A stretch of DNA of 64,000 bases from Olsenella uli (GTDB lineage Bacteria > Actinomycetota > Coriobacteriia > Coriobacteriales > Atopobiaceae): assembly GCF_016899935.1 (NCBI RefSeq), contig NZ_JACJJK010000001.1, forward strand, positions 310,001 to 374,000, in the 5' to 3' direction. Position numbers and translations under genes: made by a program. Positions 8,858 to 17,337 of the stretch are shown here, piece by piece (the stretch's first letter is position 1; every line of letters begins with the position of its first letter). The notes below the pieces were generated by a model, which worked only from the letters and a program-made list of their open reading frames with translations, was not told the origin of the DNA and made no database searches.

Positions 8858-8885
8858 AAAGAGGGCCGGTACATGACCGGCCCTC
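8858..8885 (-). terminator. Terminator of the first tRNA-Gly
   Basis: A ten-base-pair stem GAGGGCCGGT/ACCGGCCCTC with a five-base loop is followed on the minus strand by TTTGTTA. It lies between tRNA-Gly and the CmpB-like gene. Confidence 0.8.
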
Positions 8886-8894
8886 GAGAGTTTC

Positions 8895-8970
8895 TGGAGC
8901 GGGCTACGGGGTTCGAACCCGCGACCTCAACCTTGGCAAGGTTGCGCGCTACCAACTGCGCTAAGCCCGC
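8895..8970 (-). tRNA. tRNA-Gly (GCC), copy 1
   Basis: A 76-nt cloverleaf on the minus strand with acceptor GCGGGCT/AGCCCGC, an encoded TCCA end and anticodon loop TTGCCAA (GCC). The sequence is identical to the tRNA at 9347-9422. Confidence 0.96.
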
Positions 8971-8983
8971 GACGCAAGGAGTA

Positions 8984-9012
8984 ATGATACGGGAACGTCC
9001 GCCCGGACGCAA
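8984..9012 (-). promoter_or_regulatory. Promoter of tRNA-Gly copy 1
   Basis: Minus-strand -35 TTGCGT and -10 TATCAT are 17 bp apart. AAATTTTCG lies upstream of the -35, and the boundary motif GGCGAGAAGAAC lies further upstream at 9038-9049. Confidence 0.75.
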
Positions 9013-9037
9013 GCGAAAATTTGGACGGCGGCCCGAC

Positions 9038-9049
9038 GTTCTTCTCGCC
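9038..9049 (-). repeat. Boundary motif GGCGAGAAGAAC
   Basis: One of twelve occurrences of GSCGAGAAGRAC-type words in this window, here about 25 bp upstream of the tRNA-Gly -35 box. Confidence 0.6.
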
Positions 9050-9089
9050 CGGCGCGGCCCTCTCGGCCGCACCGTCCATCTCGCCCGAG

Positions 9090-9165
9090 ATAACGCGCTC
9101 GATTCAGCACAACTTTCTATATCAGCAGGTGGAAATTACGCGCTTGTATGATTGAGCACGTTAAT
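9090..9165. repeat. 76-bp covarying-arm element, copy 1
   Basis: Terminal inverted repeats TAACGCGCTCGAT and its partner ATTGAGCACGTTA flank a centre containing ATATCAGCAGGTGGAAAT. The centre matches copies at 27981 and 37447, while the arms differ between copies yet stay complementary within each copy. It lies between the two tRNA transcription units. Confidence 0.85.
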
Positions 9166-9201
9166 CGCGGGAGCAGAGGGGCATCAGCCGCAGCGGCACG
9201 G

Positions 9202-9226
9202 AAAAGGGCGCCCACTGGGGGCGCCC
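9202..9226 (-). terminator. Terminator after tRNA-Cys
   Basis: Two GGGCGCCC arms separated by five bases are followed on the minus strand by TTTTCC, immediately downstream of tRNA-Cys. Confidence 0.75.
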
Positions 9227-9235
9227 GTCACGTTC

Positions 9236-9309
9236 TGGAGGCGAAGCCCGGATTCGAACCGGGGGTCAGGGCTTTGCAGGCCCGTGCCTTACCACTTGGC
9301 CACTTCGCC
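9236..9309 (-). tRNA. tRNA-Cys (GCA)
   Basis: A 74-nt cloverleaf on the minus strand, acceptor GGCGAAG/CTTCGCC, TCCA end, anticodon loop CTGCAAA (GCA). No promoter is visible in the 37 bp separating it from the upstream tRNA-Gly, so it is probably transcribed with it. Confidence 0.95.
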
Positions 9310-9314
9310 GTATG

Positions 9315-9336
9315 AAAAAGGCCGAGGGAATCGGCC
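9315..9336 (-). terminator. Weak hairpin with T-run between tRNA-Gly copy 2 and tRNA-Cys
   Basis: A six-base-pair stem GGCCGA/TCGGCC is followed by TTTTT on the minus strand. It looks like a terminator, but tRNA-Cys downstream has no obvious promoter, so it may be partial or act as a processing signal. Confidence 0.5.
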
Positions 9337-9346
9337 GGAGGGTGCA

Positions 9347-9422
9347 TGGAGCGGGCTACGGGGTTCGAACCCGCGACCTCAACCTTGGCAAGGTTGCGCG
9401 CTACCAACTGCGCTAAGCCCGC
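9347..9422 (-). tRNA. tRNA-Gly (GCC), copy 2
   Basis: Identical to the tRNA-Gly at 8895-8970, with acceptor GCGGGCT/AGCCCGC, encoded TCCA and anticodon GCC. The duplication is confined to the tRNA body; the flanks differ. Confidence 0.96.
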
Positions 9423-9435
9423 AAAAGCAGGGAAT

Positions 9436-9464
9436 ACTATACGGGCCGGGGGCCGCTCGCGCAA
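9436..9464 (-). promoter_or_regulatory. Promoter of tRNA-Gly copy 2 (and probably tRNA-Cys)
   Basis: Minus-strand -35 TTGCGC and -10 TATAGT are 17 bp apart, 13 bp before the tRNA. Confidence 0.75.
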
Positions 9465-9510
9465 GCCTTGGTTTGCCCGGAGATGGAGAAACGATGAATC
9501 CGCAGCGTGC

Positions 9511-10266
9511 CTAGCATGCCGGGGCGCGCTTCTCGGGCCGGACCAGCTTCACGAGGCGCACCACGGTCCCCTCCCCCGCCCGCTTGAGCGAGATGCTCAC
9601 CGAGTCGACGAGCAGGCGCATGAGCTTGATCCCGCGCCCGCGCTCGGCGAACGCGCCCGTCTCGGGGAGCTCGCCGTCGTCGGGGACCTCGAAGCCGCAC
9701 CCGCAGTCGGAGACCTCCACGAGCGCCCGGTCGGGATAGGCCACCACCGTGACGAGCACGCCCCCCTCGCAGGTGTGGTCGACGGCGTTGCCGAGGGCCT
9801 CCCCGCAGGCGAGCTTCATGTCAAAGACGTCGTCCGGCGAGAAGGGCATCGTGGCCAGCAGCTCGCCCACGCGCTCGCGCGCCTCGGAGAGCGTGCGCTC
9901 GTCCACGCGAAACGTCATGCGCCGCAGCGGGAGCACCGAGGGGTCGAGGCTCGTGACCCGCGAGACGGCGCGGGCGCGCCGCACGGGCATGAAGTCGAGC
10001 ATGCGCATGCGCCGCAGCGCAAGGTACAACTGGTCGGAGACGTTGATGAGCGAGAGCAGGCCGCCCAGCCGCCGCAGGTGGCGCAGCTCCGAGAGGATGA
10101 GCCCCAGGCCGGCGGAGTCCACGTAGCCCACGTCCGCCATGTTCACGAAGATGCGCCGGCAGCCGTGCGCCGCGAGGCGCTCGATGCGCCGACGCACGGC
10201 GGGCGTGCTCGTGACGTCGAGGTCTCCCTCCACGGGAACGATGGCTATGTTCACGGAGCCGGACAT
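9511..10266 (-). CDS. STAS domain fused to an RsbW/SpoIIAB-type ATPase (anti-anti-sigma plus anti-sigma kinase)
   Basis: A 251-residue protein in two parts. Residues 1-100 form a STAS domain with the phosphoacceptor region VGYVDSAGLGLIL (Ser near residue 51). Residues 115-245 form a HATPase_c_2 domain with the N box KLACGEALGNAVDH near 155 and the G1/G2 boxes VSDCGCGFEVPDD and FAERGRGIKLM. In Bacillus these activities are separate, mutually antagonistic proteins (RsbV/RsbW or SpoIIAA/SpoIIAB). The upstream PP2C phosphatase would reverse phosphorylation of the Ser. No sigma factor is encoded nearby, so the output target is unknown. Confidence 0.88.
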   Translation of the reverse strand: MSGSVNIAIVPVEGDLDVTSTPAVRRRIERLAAHGCRRIFVNMADVGYVDSAGLGLILSELRHLRRLGGLLSLINVSDQLYLALRRMRMLDFMPVRRARAVSRVTSLDPSVLPLRRMTFRVDERTLSEARERVGELLATMPFSPDDVFDMKLACGEALGNAVDHTCEGGVLVTVVAYPDRALVEVSDCGCGFEVPDDGELPETGAFAERGRGIKLMRLLVDSVSISLKRAGEGTVVRLVKLVRPEKRAPAC

Positions 10267-10296
10267 GTGGTCCTTATTCCCCGCGCGGCCGGATGC

Positions 10297-12552
10297 CTAA
10301 CGCCGCGCGCCGCCCTTCTCGGCCGGCGCGAGCCCCACCTCGTCGAAGCGCAGCGCCACGATGGCCACGTCATCCTCGAGCCGGTTGCCGGTGAAGGCGT
10401 CGAGCGTCGCCAGCAGGCGCTCCACGAAGCCCTCGAAGGGCTTCTCGCCCGCCGACTCGCGCATCGCCGCCTCGCGCAGGCCGTCCTCGCCGAAGAACTC
10501 CCCCGACGGGTCGCGCGCCTCGGTCGTGCCGTCGGTGTAGAGCAGCAGCACGTCCCCTGCGTGGATGCGGGCGACGCCGTCCTGGTACGCGATGTCGTGG
10601 AAGGCCCCCACCACGCCGGACTGGACGTTCAGGGCGGAGATCTCGCTCGCGTCGGCGCTCACCATGAACGCGGGCGGGTGGCCGGCTGAGCAGTAGCGGA
10701 TCGTACCCCCGTCGAGGTCTATCAGGCCCACGAAGAGCGTGGCGAAGGTCTCGAGGCGCGAGAAGCCCAGGAGGAACTCGTTGAGCGAGCGGACCATGCG
10801 CGCGGGCGCGAGGCCCTCCCAGGCGTAGGCCCCAAGCGCGGTCTTGACGGCGGCGGAGACCGAGGCGGCCTCCACGCCCTTGCCAGAGACGTCGCCCATG
10901 ATCACGCAGGCGCGCCGCCCCGGCAGGCGGATCAGGTCGTAGAAGTCGCCGCCGACCGAGGCCGAGGCCGTGGCCGACGAGTAGACCGCCTCGGCGGTGA
11001 TGCCGTCCACGTCCTGCAGCTCGTTTCTCATGCCCGTCTGGAGCGCCTGCGCGATGCGCTTGTCCTGCTCGCGCGCCGCCTCGCCGCGCGCGATGTCGCA
11101 GACGTCCGAGACGAGGTCGGCCAAAAACTCCGCCTCCAGCTCGTCGAGCGGCTCCGCGCCGTCCGGGCGCAGCAGCAGGGCGTAGCGCTGCGGCCCCGCC
11201 GGCTCGCCGAGGTCGAGCAGGGCGCCCACGCACGGCTCGCCGAGGTCGCGCAGGGTGGCGGAGAGCTCGCTTTCAGGGGGCACCGGCACCACCGCCACGC
11301 CGTCGAAGGCGTGGTCGGCCGTGAGCTCGCGCAGGCGGACGGGGAGCTCCCGGGGGCCGTTGAGGGGCAGGTCGGCCACCGCGAGGGCGTCGTCGCCGCC
11401 CGCGTGCACGGGGACGAGGGCCGCGTCGAGCTCGTCGGCGACCTCGCGCAGGACGTCGTCCAGGCGGTCGAGCGCGCCGGCCCCCTCCCCCGCCGTGGCG
11501 GCGTCGAGGAGCTCCTCGCGCAGCTCGGTCTCGAGGGAGGCGAGCTCGTCGGCCCGCTGCGACCGGAGCGCGGTGAAGGCGCTCGCCAGCTGGACCGAGA
11601 GGTAGTGCGCCACGGAGTCGAGCAGGCGCGCGTCCTCCTTGGGCATCGGGCGCAGGCGCCTCCAGCCGACCTCGATGATCGAGATGACGTGCCCGCCGAA
11701 CCACACGGGCACGACCATGAAGCTCGTGAAGGGCGGCAGCATCGAGGTCCGCACGCGCAGGACCTCGTGGGTCTCCTCGTTCACGACGTCGCGCGCGGTG
11801 AGGCGGCCCTGTCGCAGCGCACCCGCGTCGGGCGCGACCACGCGCAGGCGCACGGTCCGCCCGTCGCGCACCGCGACGCGCTCGATGCTGCGCCCGAACG
11901 GCATGAAGCGCGCCGGGCGCTCCTCGAGCAGCGAGCTCGAGACGCCGCGCAGGCGAAAGCCGTCCGCCTCGGAGAGGTAGACGAGGGTGCCGTCGGCCTC
12001 CATGGTGTCCGTGATCTCCTCGAGGACGCGCCCGAAGAGCGCCTGGAGGTCGTCGGCGTCGATCGTGTCCAGGACGATGTTCAGCGTGCCCGAGAGCCGG
12101 TGGTTGGCGCGGCGCAGGTCGGCGATCGTGCGCTCCGTCTCGCGGTCGGCGAGCTCGCCCGTGTCTGCGGGGAGCGCCAGCAGCAGGTACGTCTCGCCCG
12201 GGGCGCGGACGGTGTCGCAGCGCACGCGCACGGAGACGGCCCGTCCCGAGGCGCCGGCGCAGACGGAACGCGCCGCCGTCCCGTCGACCGGGAAGGGCAG
12301 CGCGGCAGCCGAGAAGGGCCCCGCGGCGTCCCCCTCGTCTCCCGTGGGGAAGAGCAGGCGGACGTCGGAGCCCACGAGCCCCTCGGGGGCGCGGAAGAGC
12401 TCGGATGCCTCCTCGTTGGCCAGAAGGACGCGCCCGGAGCCGTCAAAGACCAGCACGGCCTCGCAACTGAGCTGCAGGAGCTTGGCGAGCGTCCCGACGA
12501 CGCTCCCCTCCCCGATGCCCTCGACGCGCCGGCTCAGTGCGCCCTGTGCCAT
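10297..12552 (-). CDS. PAS-GAF-PP2C (RsbU/SpoIIE-type) serine phosphatase
   Basis: A 751-residue cytoplasmic sensor phosphatase. Residues 15-130 resemble a PAS domain (CEAVLVFDGSGRVLLANEEA), 160-345 a GAF-like sensor, a charged helical stretch and variable region follow to about 520, and the C-terminal 230 residues are a SpoIIE/PP2C domain with SASVGGDFYDLIRL, VIMGDVSGKGVEAA, YCSAGHPPA and LLLYTDGTTEA carrying the metal-binding Asp/Gly residues. The ATG at 12552 has GGAGGGG seven bases upstream. The gene precedes the STAS-kinase fusion by 30 bp, so the two form a partner-switching module. The ligands sensed are unknown. Confidence 0.9.
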   Translation of the reverse strand: MAQGALSRRVEGIGEGSVVGTLAKLLQLSCEAVLVFDGSGRVLLANEEASELFRAPEGLVGSDVRLLFPTGDEGDAAGPFSAAALPFPVDGTAARSVCAGASGRAVSVRVRCDTVRAPGETYLLLALPADTGELADRETERTIADLRRANHRLSGTLNIVLDTIDADDLQALFGRVLEEITDTMEADGTLVYLSEADGFRLRGVSSSLLEERPARFMPFGRSIERVAVRDGRTVRLRVVAPDAGALRQGRLTARDVVNEETHEVLRVRTSMLPPFTSFMVVPVWFGGHVISIIEVGWRRLRPMPKEDARLLDSVAHYLSVQLASAFTALRSQRADELASLETELREELLDAATAGEGAGALDRLDDVLREVADELDAALVPVHAGGDDALAVADLPLNGPRELPVRLRELTADHAFDGVAVVPVPPESELSATLRDLGEPCVGALLDLGEPAGPQRYALLLRPDGAEPLDELEAEFLADLVSDVCDIARGEAAREQDKRIAQALQTGMRNELQDVDGITAEAVYSSATASASVGGDFYDLIRLPGRRACVIMGDVSGKGVEAASVSAAVKTALGAYAWEGLAPARMVRSLNEFLLGFSRLETFATLFVGLIDLDGGTIRYCSAGHPPAFMVSADASEISALNVQSGVVGAFHDIAYQDGVARIHAGDVLLLYTDGTTEARDPSGEFFGEDGLREAAMRESAGEKPFEGFVERLLATLDAFTGNRLEDDVAIVALRFDEVGLAPAEKGGARR

Positions 12553-12610
12553 GCAGGCCCCCTCCACGCGGTCCGTTTTGGCTAGCGTACCACGGCGCGC
12601 AGGGGGCAAC

Positions 12611-12622
12611 GTTCTTCTCGCC
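12611..12622 (-). repeat. Boundary motif GGCGAGAAGAAC
   Basis: Perfect 12-mer 58 bp upstream of the phosphatase start, oriented with the gene. Confidence 0.6.
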
Positions 12623-12664
12623 GTACAGGGGCACCGATTCTTGGGAGCAGGCCGTACCTATACG

Positions 12665-12688
12665 AAAACGGACCCCTTACGGGGCCCG
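12665..12688 (-). terminator. Terminator of tRNA-Leu
   Basis: The stem CGGACCCC/GGGGCCCG (one mismatch, TTAC loop) is followed on the minus strand by TTTTCG. Confidence 0.65.
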
Positions 12689-12698
12689 TCTGCTTTCG

Positions 12699-12789
12699 TG
12701 GTGTCGGAGGCGGGACTTGAACCCGCACGACCTTTTAGTCAGTCACTAGCACCTCAAGCTAGCGCGTCTGCCAATTCCGCCACTCCGAC
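12699..12789 (-). tRNA. tRNA-Leu (GAG)
   Basis: A class II tRNA of 91 nt with a long variable arm, acceptor GTCGGAG/CTCCGAC, encoded ACCA end, and anticodon stem CTAGC around TTGAGGT (GAG). Confidence 0.95.
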
Positions 12790-12816
12790 TTGTCACTGCG
12801 CTTTCGCGCAAGGAGT

Positions 12817-12845
12817 AGTATGCACCAGTCCCCTCCCACGCGCAA
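12817..12845 (-). promoter_or_regulatory. Promoter of tRNA-Leu
   Basis: Minus-strand -35 TTGCGC and -10 CATACT are 17 bp apart, with AAATTG-type AT-rich sequence upstream, as at the other tRNA loci here. Confidence 0.65.
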
Positions 12846-12934
12846 GCCCCAATTTTGAGGAATTTCTCGGCCGGCGCCGGTGCGCTCCGCCGACAGCGCT
12901 CAGGTGGGCCATTCAGACGTTTTGTACGCAGTCT

Positions 12935-12946
12935 GGCGAGAAGAAC
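12935..12946 (+). repeat. Boundary motif GGCGAGAAGAAC
   Basis: Perfect 12-mer on the plus strand in the gap between the opp operon terminator and the tRNA-Leu promoter. Confidence 0.6.
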
Positions 12947-12994
12947 GTCGGTTTGCTCCACCTGAGCCGGCAGCGCAGCGCCACGGCCGCACGA

Positions 12995-13028
12995 GAAAGG
13001 CGGGGCCGGGACGAACCCGACCCCGCCT
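12995..13028 (-). terminator. Terminator of the opp operon
   Basis: On the minus strand AGGCGGGG pairs with CCCCGCCT, with an inner GGG/CCC pairing, followed by TTTCT. It lies 27 bp after the oppF stop. Confidence 0.8.
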
Positions 13029-13055
13029 CCACGGGAACGCAATACAAGCGTGCGG

Positions 13056-14081
13056 CTACAGCTCGATCGAGGTCTCCTTGATCGGGTTCACGGCCGCGCA
13101 GTGGCACGCGCAGAGGTGGCCCGGGGCGACCTCGCGCAGCGTCGGCTCCTCCTCGGAGCAGTGCGCCTGGGCGATCGGGCAGCGCGTGTGGAAGCGGCAG
13201 CCCGTCGGCGGGTCGATCGGCGAGGGCGGGTCGCCCGGCAGAATGATGCGCTTGCGGGTCTTCTGGACGTCCGGGTCTGGCACCGGCACGGCCGAGAGCA
13301 GCGACTGCGTGTAGGGGTGGTGCGGCTCGGTGTAGAGGGTCTTCCAGTCGGAGATCTCCACGATCTTGCCGAGGTACATCACCGCCACTCGGTCGGAGAT
13401 GTGCTGGACCACGGAGAGGTCATGCGCGATGAAGAGGTACGCGGTGCCAAAGTGGTCCTGCAAGTCCTTGAGCAGGTTCAGCACCTGCGCCTGGATGGAC
13501 ACGTCGAGCGCGGAGACCGGCTCGTCGCAGATGATGAGCTTGGGGCGCAGCGCGAAGGCGCGGGCGATGCCGATGCGCTGGCGCTGGCCGCCGGAGAACT
13601 CGTGCGGGTAGCGGTTGATGTGCTCCGGGTTCAGGCCCACGACGTCGAGCAGTTCGCGGACGCGCTCGATGCGCTCCTCCTTGGTGCCGATGCCGTGGAT
13701 GGTCATCGGCTCGGAGACGATCTCGCCGATCGTCATGCGCGGGTTAAGCGAGGCCTGCGGGTCCTGGAAGACGAACTGCATCTCGCGGCGCATGGCCTTG
13801 AGCTCCTTGTTGTTCATCTTCGCGACGTCTTTGCCCTGGAAGTACACGTGGCCCGCCGTGGGGTTGGTGAGGCGCATGATCGAGCGGCCGGTGGTGGACT
13901 TGCCGCAGCCGGACTCGCCGACCAGGCCGAAGGTCTCGCCGGGGTAGATCTCGAACGAGATGTCCTTGACGGCGGAGACCACGCGCTTGGAGAAGCGCCC
14001 GGCGATCATGCCCGCCTCGGCGGGGAACTCCTTGGAAAGGTGCTCGACCTTGAGCAGCGGCTCCTTCGTGGTGTCGACCAT
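13056..14081 (-). CDS. oppF: Oligopeptide ABC transporter ATP-binding protein OppF
   Basis: A 341-residue ABC ATPase that energises peptide import. Walker A is GESGCGKS, the Q-loop follows in FVFQDP, the signature is FSGGQRQR and Walker B is [12 protein letters not shown]. The C-terminal oligopeptide extension carries [15 protein letters not shown], the Cys-rich segment typical of OppD/OppF. The start ATG overlaps the oppD stop as TAATG, a coupling arrangement; a longer frame running upstream inside oppD is rejected. It is the last gene of oppABCDF. Confidence 0.94.
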   Translation of the reverse strand: MVDTTKEPLLKVEHLSKEFPAEAGMIAGRFSKRVVSAVKDISFEIYPGETFGLVGESGCGKSTTGRSIMRLTNPTAGHVYFQGKDVAKMNNKELKAMRREMQFVFQDPQASLNPRMTIGEIVSEPMTIHGIGTKEERIERVRELLDVVGLNPEHINRYPHEFSGGQRQRIGIARAFALRPKLIICDEPVSALDVSIQAQVLNLLKDLQDHFGTAYLFIAHDLSVVQHISDRVAVMYLGKIVEISDWKTLYTEPHHPYTQSLLSAVPVPDPDVQKTRKRIILPGDPPSPIDPPTGCRFHTRCPIAQAHCSEEEPTLREVAPGHLCACHCAAVNPIKETSIEL

Positions 14082-15211
14082 TAGGCCTCGCCTCCCTTCG
14101 GGGTCACGTCGAGCGTGTCGGGCATGCCCGTGGCGATCTTGCCGCGCGAACGCGACGTGTCGGGCGCGAACTTGAGGAACTCGGGGTCGTCCGCGAAGTG
14201 GCAGGCCGAGTAGTGGCCGGACTCGGTGACGATGTGCTCGGGCTCCTTCTGGTGGCAGATGTCCACGGCGTAGGGGCACCTCGGCGCGAACGGGCAGCCG
14301 GAGGGCAGGTTCACGAGCGACGGCGGGTTGCCGTGAATCGGCGTGAGCGGCTTCTTCTCGTCGATCGCCTGCTCGGGGATCGAGCGGATGAGGCCCCAGG
14401 TGTAGGGGTGGCGGCTCTCGTAGAAGATCTCGTCGGCGGTGCCGAACTCCACGGGACGGCCGGCGTACATGACCATGATCTTGTCGGCCATGTCGGCGAC
14501 GACGCCCAGGTCGTGGGTGATCATGATGATCGCGTTGCCGTTCTTCTCCTGCATCTCCTTCATGAGCTCGATAATCTGGGCCTGGATGGTCACGTCCAGG
14601 GCCGTGGTGGGCTCGTCGGCGATGAGGATGTCAGGGTCGCAGGCCAGCGCCATGGCGATCATGACGCGCTGGCGCATGCCGCCGGAGAACTGGTGCGGGT
14701 ACTCGTTGACGCGCTTCTCCGGGGACGGGATGCCCACCAGGCGCAGGAGCTCGGTCGCGCGCGCGAGGGCCTCCTTCTTGGAGTAGCCGCGGTGCAGGCG
14801 CAGGCCCTCCCCCACCTGACGGCCGATCTTGTAGACCGGGTTCAGGGAGGTCATGGGGTCCTGGAAGATCATCGCGATGTCGTTGCCGCGGATGTGCTGC
14901 ATCTCCTGCTCGCTCATCTCCAGAAGCGAGCGGCCGCGGTAGCGGACGTCGCCGCCCTCGATCTTTCCCGGGGGCATGTCGATGAGGCCCATGATGGTCA
15001 TGTGCGTCACGGACTTGCCGGAGCCGGACTCGCCCACCACGCCCAGGGTCTCGCCTCGGTCGAGCGTGTAGGAGACGCCGTTGACGGCCTTGACCACGCC
15101 GTCCTCGGTGTGGAAAAACATCTTGAGGTTGTCGACCTCGAGCAGGTGCTGGCCCTCGGGGATGGGCTGCGTCTTGAGGTCGACGTAATCGTTCTTCTTC
15201 TTTGCCATCAT
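14081..15211 (-). CDS. oppD: Oligopeptide ABC transporter ATP-binding protein OppD
   Basis: A 376-residue ABC ATPase pairing with OppF. Walker A is GESGSGKS, the signature is FSGGMRQR, Walker B is [12 protein letters not shown], and the C-terminal Cys-rich segment is [15 protein letters not shown]. The tail after about residue 340 is Asp/Ser/Lys-rich and longer than usual. Its ATG overlaps the oppC TGA by 4 bp. Confidence 0.94.
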   Translation of the reverse strand: MMAKKKNDYVDLKTQPIPEGQHLLEVDNLKMFFHTEDGVVKAVNGVSYTLDRGETLGVVGESGSGKSVTHMTIMGLIDMPPGKIEGGDVRYRGRSLLEMSEQEMQHIRGNDIAMIFQDPMTSLNPVYKIGRQVGEGLRLHRGYSKKEALARATELLRLVGIPSPEKRVNEYPHQFSGGMRQRVMIAMALACDPDILIADEPTTALDVTIQAQIIELMKEMQEKNGNAIIMITHDLGVVADMADKIMVMYAGRPVEFGTADEIFYESRHPYTWGLIRSIPEQAIDEKKPLTPIHGNPPSLVNLPSGCPFAPRCPYAVDICHQKEPEHIVTESGHYSACHFADDPEFLKFAPDTSRSRGKIATGMPDTLDVTPKGGEA

Positions 15212-16161
15212 GCATCCTTCATCTTGACGTCGAGGGCGTCGCGCAGACCGTCACCGAGCAGCGTGAAGGCGAGCACGGTAGAGAGGATCGCGAGACCCGG
15301 CATGATCATGAGCCAGGGCGCCGTCATGAGGTAGGCCTGACCGTCCTGGATCATGATGCCCCAGGAGGGGTTGGGCGGCTGGACGCCCATGCCGAGGAAG
15401 GAGATGGCCGCCTCGGACAGGATGGCGGAGCCGATGTTCATCGTCGCGTAGACCACGATGGAGGCCACGGAGTTGGGGAAGATGTGGCGGGCGATGATGC
15501 GCGCGTCGGAAGCGCCCATCGCGCGGGCGGCGTCCACGTAGTCGTTCTCCTTGACCGAGAGGATCGCGGAGCGGAAGACGCGGGCGATGCTCGGCCAGCC
15601 CAGGATGCCGATGGCCACGAAGACGTTCGTGATGCTCTGCCCCAGGGCCGCGATCAGGCACAGGACGAAGAGCACGTACGGGAAGGCCAGGAAGATGTCC
15701 GCTGCGCGCATGATGATGGTGTCCCAGATGCCGCCGTAGTACGCGGCGAGGGCGCCCATCACGAGGCCGATGGCCGTGGAGATCGCGGTGGCGAGAAGAC
15801 CGATGGTCAGCGAGATGCGCGCGCCGTAGATCACGCGGACGAGGATGTCACGACCGGTGACGTCCGTGCCGAACGGGTGGTCGAGCGACGGCGGCAGCAG
15901 CGACTGCGTGGCCATCTGCGTGGTGTCGGCCGCCGTGGGCGAGCCGAGCAGCTGGGGCGCCCAGAGGTCGGCCGTGATGGCGACGAGGGCGACGAAGATG
16001 ATCCAGCACGCGGCGATGATCGCGAGCTTGTTCTGGCGCAGGCGCTTCCAGGCGTCGCCCCAGAGCGTGCGCGACGTGCCGCTGCCCTTGTCGTGCTCCT
16101 GAGCCGCGGCGTCCGCCGTGGCCTCCATCCCCAGACGCTGGGTGGGACTCGGATACAGCAT
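15208..16161 (-). CDS. oppC: Oligopeptide ABC transporter permease OppC
   Basis: A 317-residue permease with a cytoplasmic N-terminal leader, a first membrane helix near residue 50, a periplasmic loop containing HPFGTDVTGRDILVRVIYG, and the binding-protein-dependent permease core with an EAA loop near DAARAMGASDARIIARHIFP. It follows oppB by 11 bp. Confidence 0.94.
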   Translation of the reverse strand: MLYPSPTQRLGMEATADAAAQEHDKGSGTSRTLWGDAWKRLRQNKLAIIAACWIIFVALVAITADLWAPQLLGSPTAADTTQMATQSLLPPSLDHPFGTDVTGRDILVRVIYGARISLTIGLLATAISTAIGLVMGALAAYYGGIWDTIIMRAADIFLAFPYVLFVLCLIAALGQSITNVFVAIGILGWPSIARVFRSAILSVKENDYVDAARAMGASDARIIARHIFPNSVASIVVYATMNIGSAILSEAAISFLGMGVQPPNPSWGIMIQDGQAYLMTAPWLMIMPGLAILSTVLAFTLLGDGLRDALDVKMKDA

Positions 16162-16172
16162 GTTCCGCCCTC

Positions 16173-17210
16173 CTAGTCTTCGCTCTTGCTGCTACCCAGC
16201 CTGATGCGAGGATCAAGGAAGGCATAGCTGATGTCGACGATGAGGTTGATGATCATGACCACCACGATGATGATCGTGACGCCGCCCATGACGAGCGGCC
16301 AGTCGCGCGCCGAGATGGCGCGGTAGATCTCGTAGCCCACGCCGGGCCAGTTGAAGACCGTCTCGGTGAGGATGGCGCCCGCCATCATCGCACCGAAGTC
16401 GATGCCGATGTAGGTCACGACGGGGATGAGCGCGTTCTTGAGGGCGTGGTGCAGGATGACCGCACGGTTGGAGAGGCCCTTGGCCTTGGCCGTGCGGATG
16501 TAGTCCTGGTTGAGGACGTCAAGCAGCTGCGAGCGCATGATGCGCGCGGTGTAGGCCGTGGAGACCGAGGCCAGCGTGAACGCCGGGAGGATGTAGTGCA
16601 TCCAGTCCTGGTACGGCGAGCTCGGGCTGCCGGCGCCGGAGATGGGCATCGAGAAGGCCCCGCCCGTGAGGTCCTTGAGCCAGATGCCAAATATCAGCTG
16701 CAAGATCATGCCGAGCCAGAACGCCGGGACGGCCACGAGCACCGAGGTCACGAGCGTCACGAGGACGTCCCAGAACGAGTAGCGCTTGACGGCCGAGATG
16801 AGGCCGGCGCCGATGCCCATCACCGCCTCGAGGCAGATGGCGCAGGCGGCGAGCTTGATGGTGTAGGGGTACTTCTCGGCGAAGATGTCCGTGACCGGGC
16901 GCTTCTTGGAGTAGGAGGTGCCGAGGTCGCCGTGGAGAAGGTCATCCATGTAGCGGATGTACTGCTCCCAGACGGGAACGGGAATGGTGTCGCCGTTCTC
17001 GTCGTAGATGGGCTGGCCGTTCTCGTTGCCGTAGATCATGTTGTTCTGCACCTCGAGCTGAAGACGCGTCTGCTCGGGTACGGCACGACCGCCGGTGATC
17101 ATCGAGATCGGGTCACCGGGCACGATTGCCTTCATGGCGAACAAGATGATCGTCACGCCGATGAAGACAGGGATGAATTGAAGCACGCGCTTCAATATGT
17201 ATTTCCCCAT
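16173..17210 (-). CDS. oppB: Oligopeptide ABC transporter permease OppB
   Basis: A 345-residue permease beginning with MGKYILKRVLQFIP, the usual OppB/DppB start. A periplasmic loop (residues 45-95) contains an Asn/Asp/Gly-rich segment GNENGQPIYDENGDTIPVP not typical of short DppB proteins. The EAA loop is near YIRTAKAKGLSNRAVILHHA. It is separated from oppA by a 127-bp gap with two hairpins, which probably lower permease expression relative to the binding protein. Confidence 0.94.
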   Translation of the reverse strand: MGKYILKRVLQFIPVFIGVTIILFAMKAIVPGDPISMITGGRAVPEQTRLQLEVQNNMIYGNENGQPIYDENGDTIPVPVWEQYIRYMDDLLHGDLGTSYSKKRPVTDIFAEKYPYTIKLAACAICLEAVMGIGAGLISAVKRYSFWDVLVTLVTSVLVAVPAFWLGMILQLIFGIWLKDLTGGAFSMPISGAGSPSSPYQDWMHYILPAFTLASVSTAYTARIMRSQLLDVLNQDYIRTAKAKGLSNRAVILHHALKNALIPVVTYIGIDFGAMMAGAILTETVFNWPGVGYEIYRAISARDWPLVMGGVTIIIVVVMIINLIVDISYAFLDPRIRLGSSKSED

Positions 17211-17243
17211 AGACTACTCCCTGCTGCCTAATCCATCAAAAGC

Positions 17244-17271
17244 GGGCGCCCATCCACGAGGACGGGCGCCC
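17244..17271 (-). terminator. Attenuating hairpin between oppA and oppB
   Basis: Two GGGCGCCC blocks separated by 12 bases form a stem followed on the minus strand by GCTTTTG. In a co-directional operon this suggests partial termination after oppA. Confidence 0.65.
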
Positions 17272-17276
17272 TGCAC

Positions 17277-17298
17277 AGATATAATCGAAATTATATCT
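17277..17298. repeat. AT-rich hairpin after oppA
   Basis: AGATATAAT and ATTATATCT form a perfect nine-base-pair stem with a four-base loop, 40 bp after the oppA stop. It probably stabilises the oppA 3' end together with the adjacent GC hairpin. Confidence 0.7.
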
Positions 17299-17337
17299 TT
17301 AGAAGCCCTTCTTCACCAAAGCTACGCTTCGCCAAAG

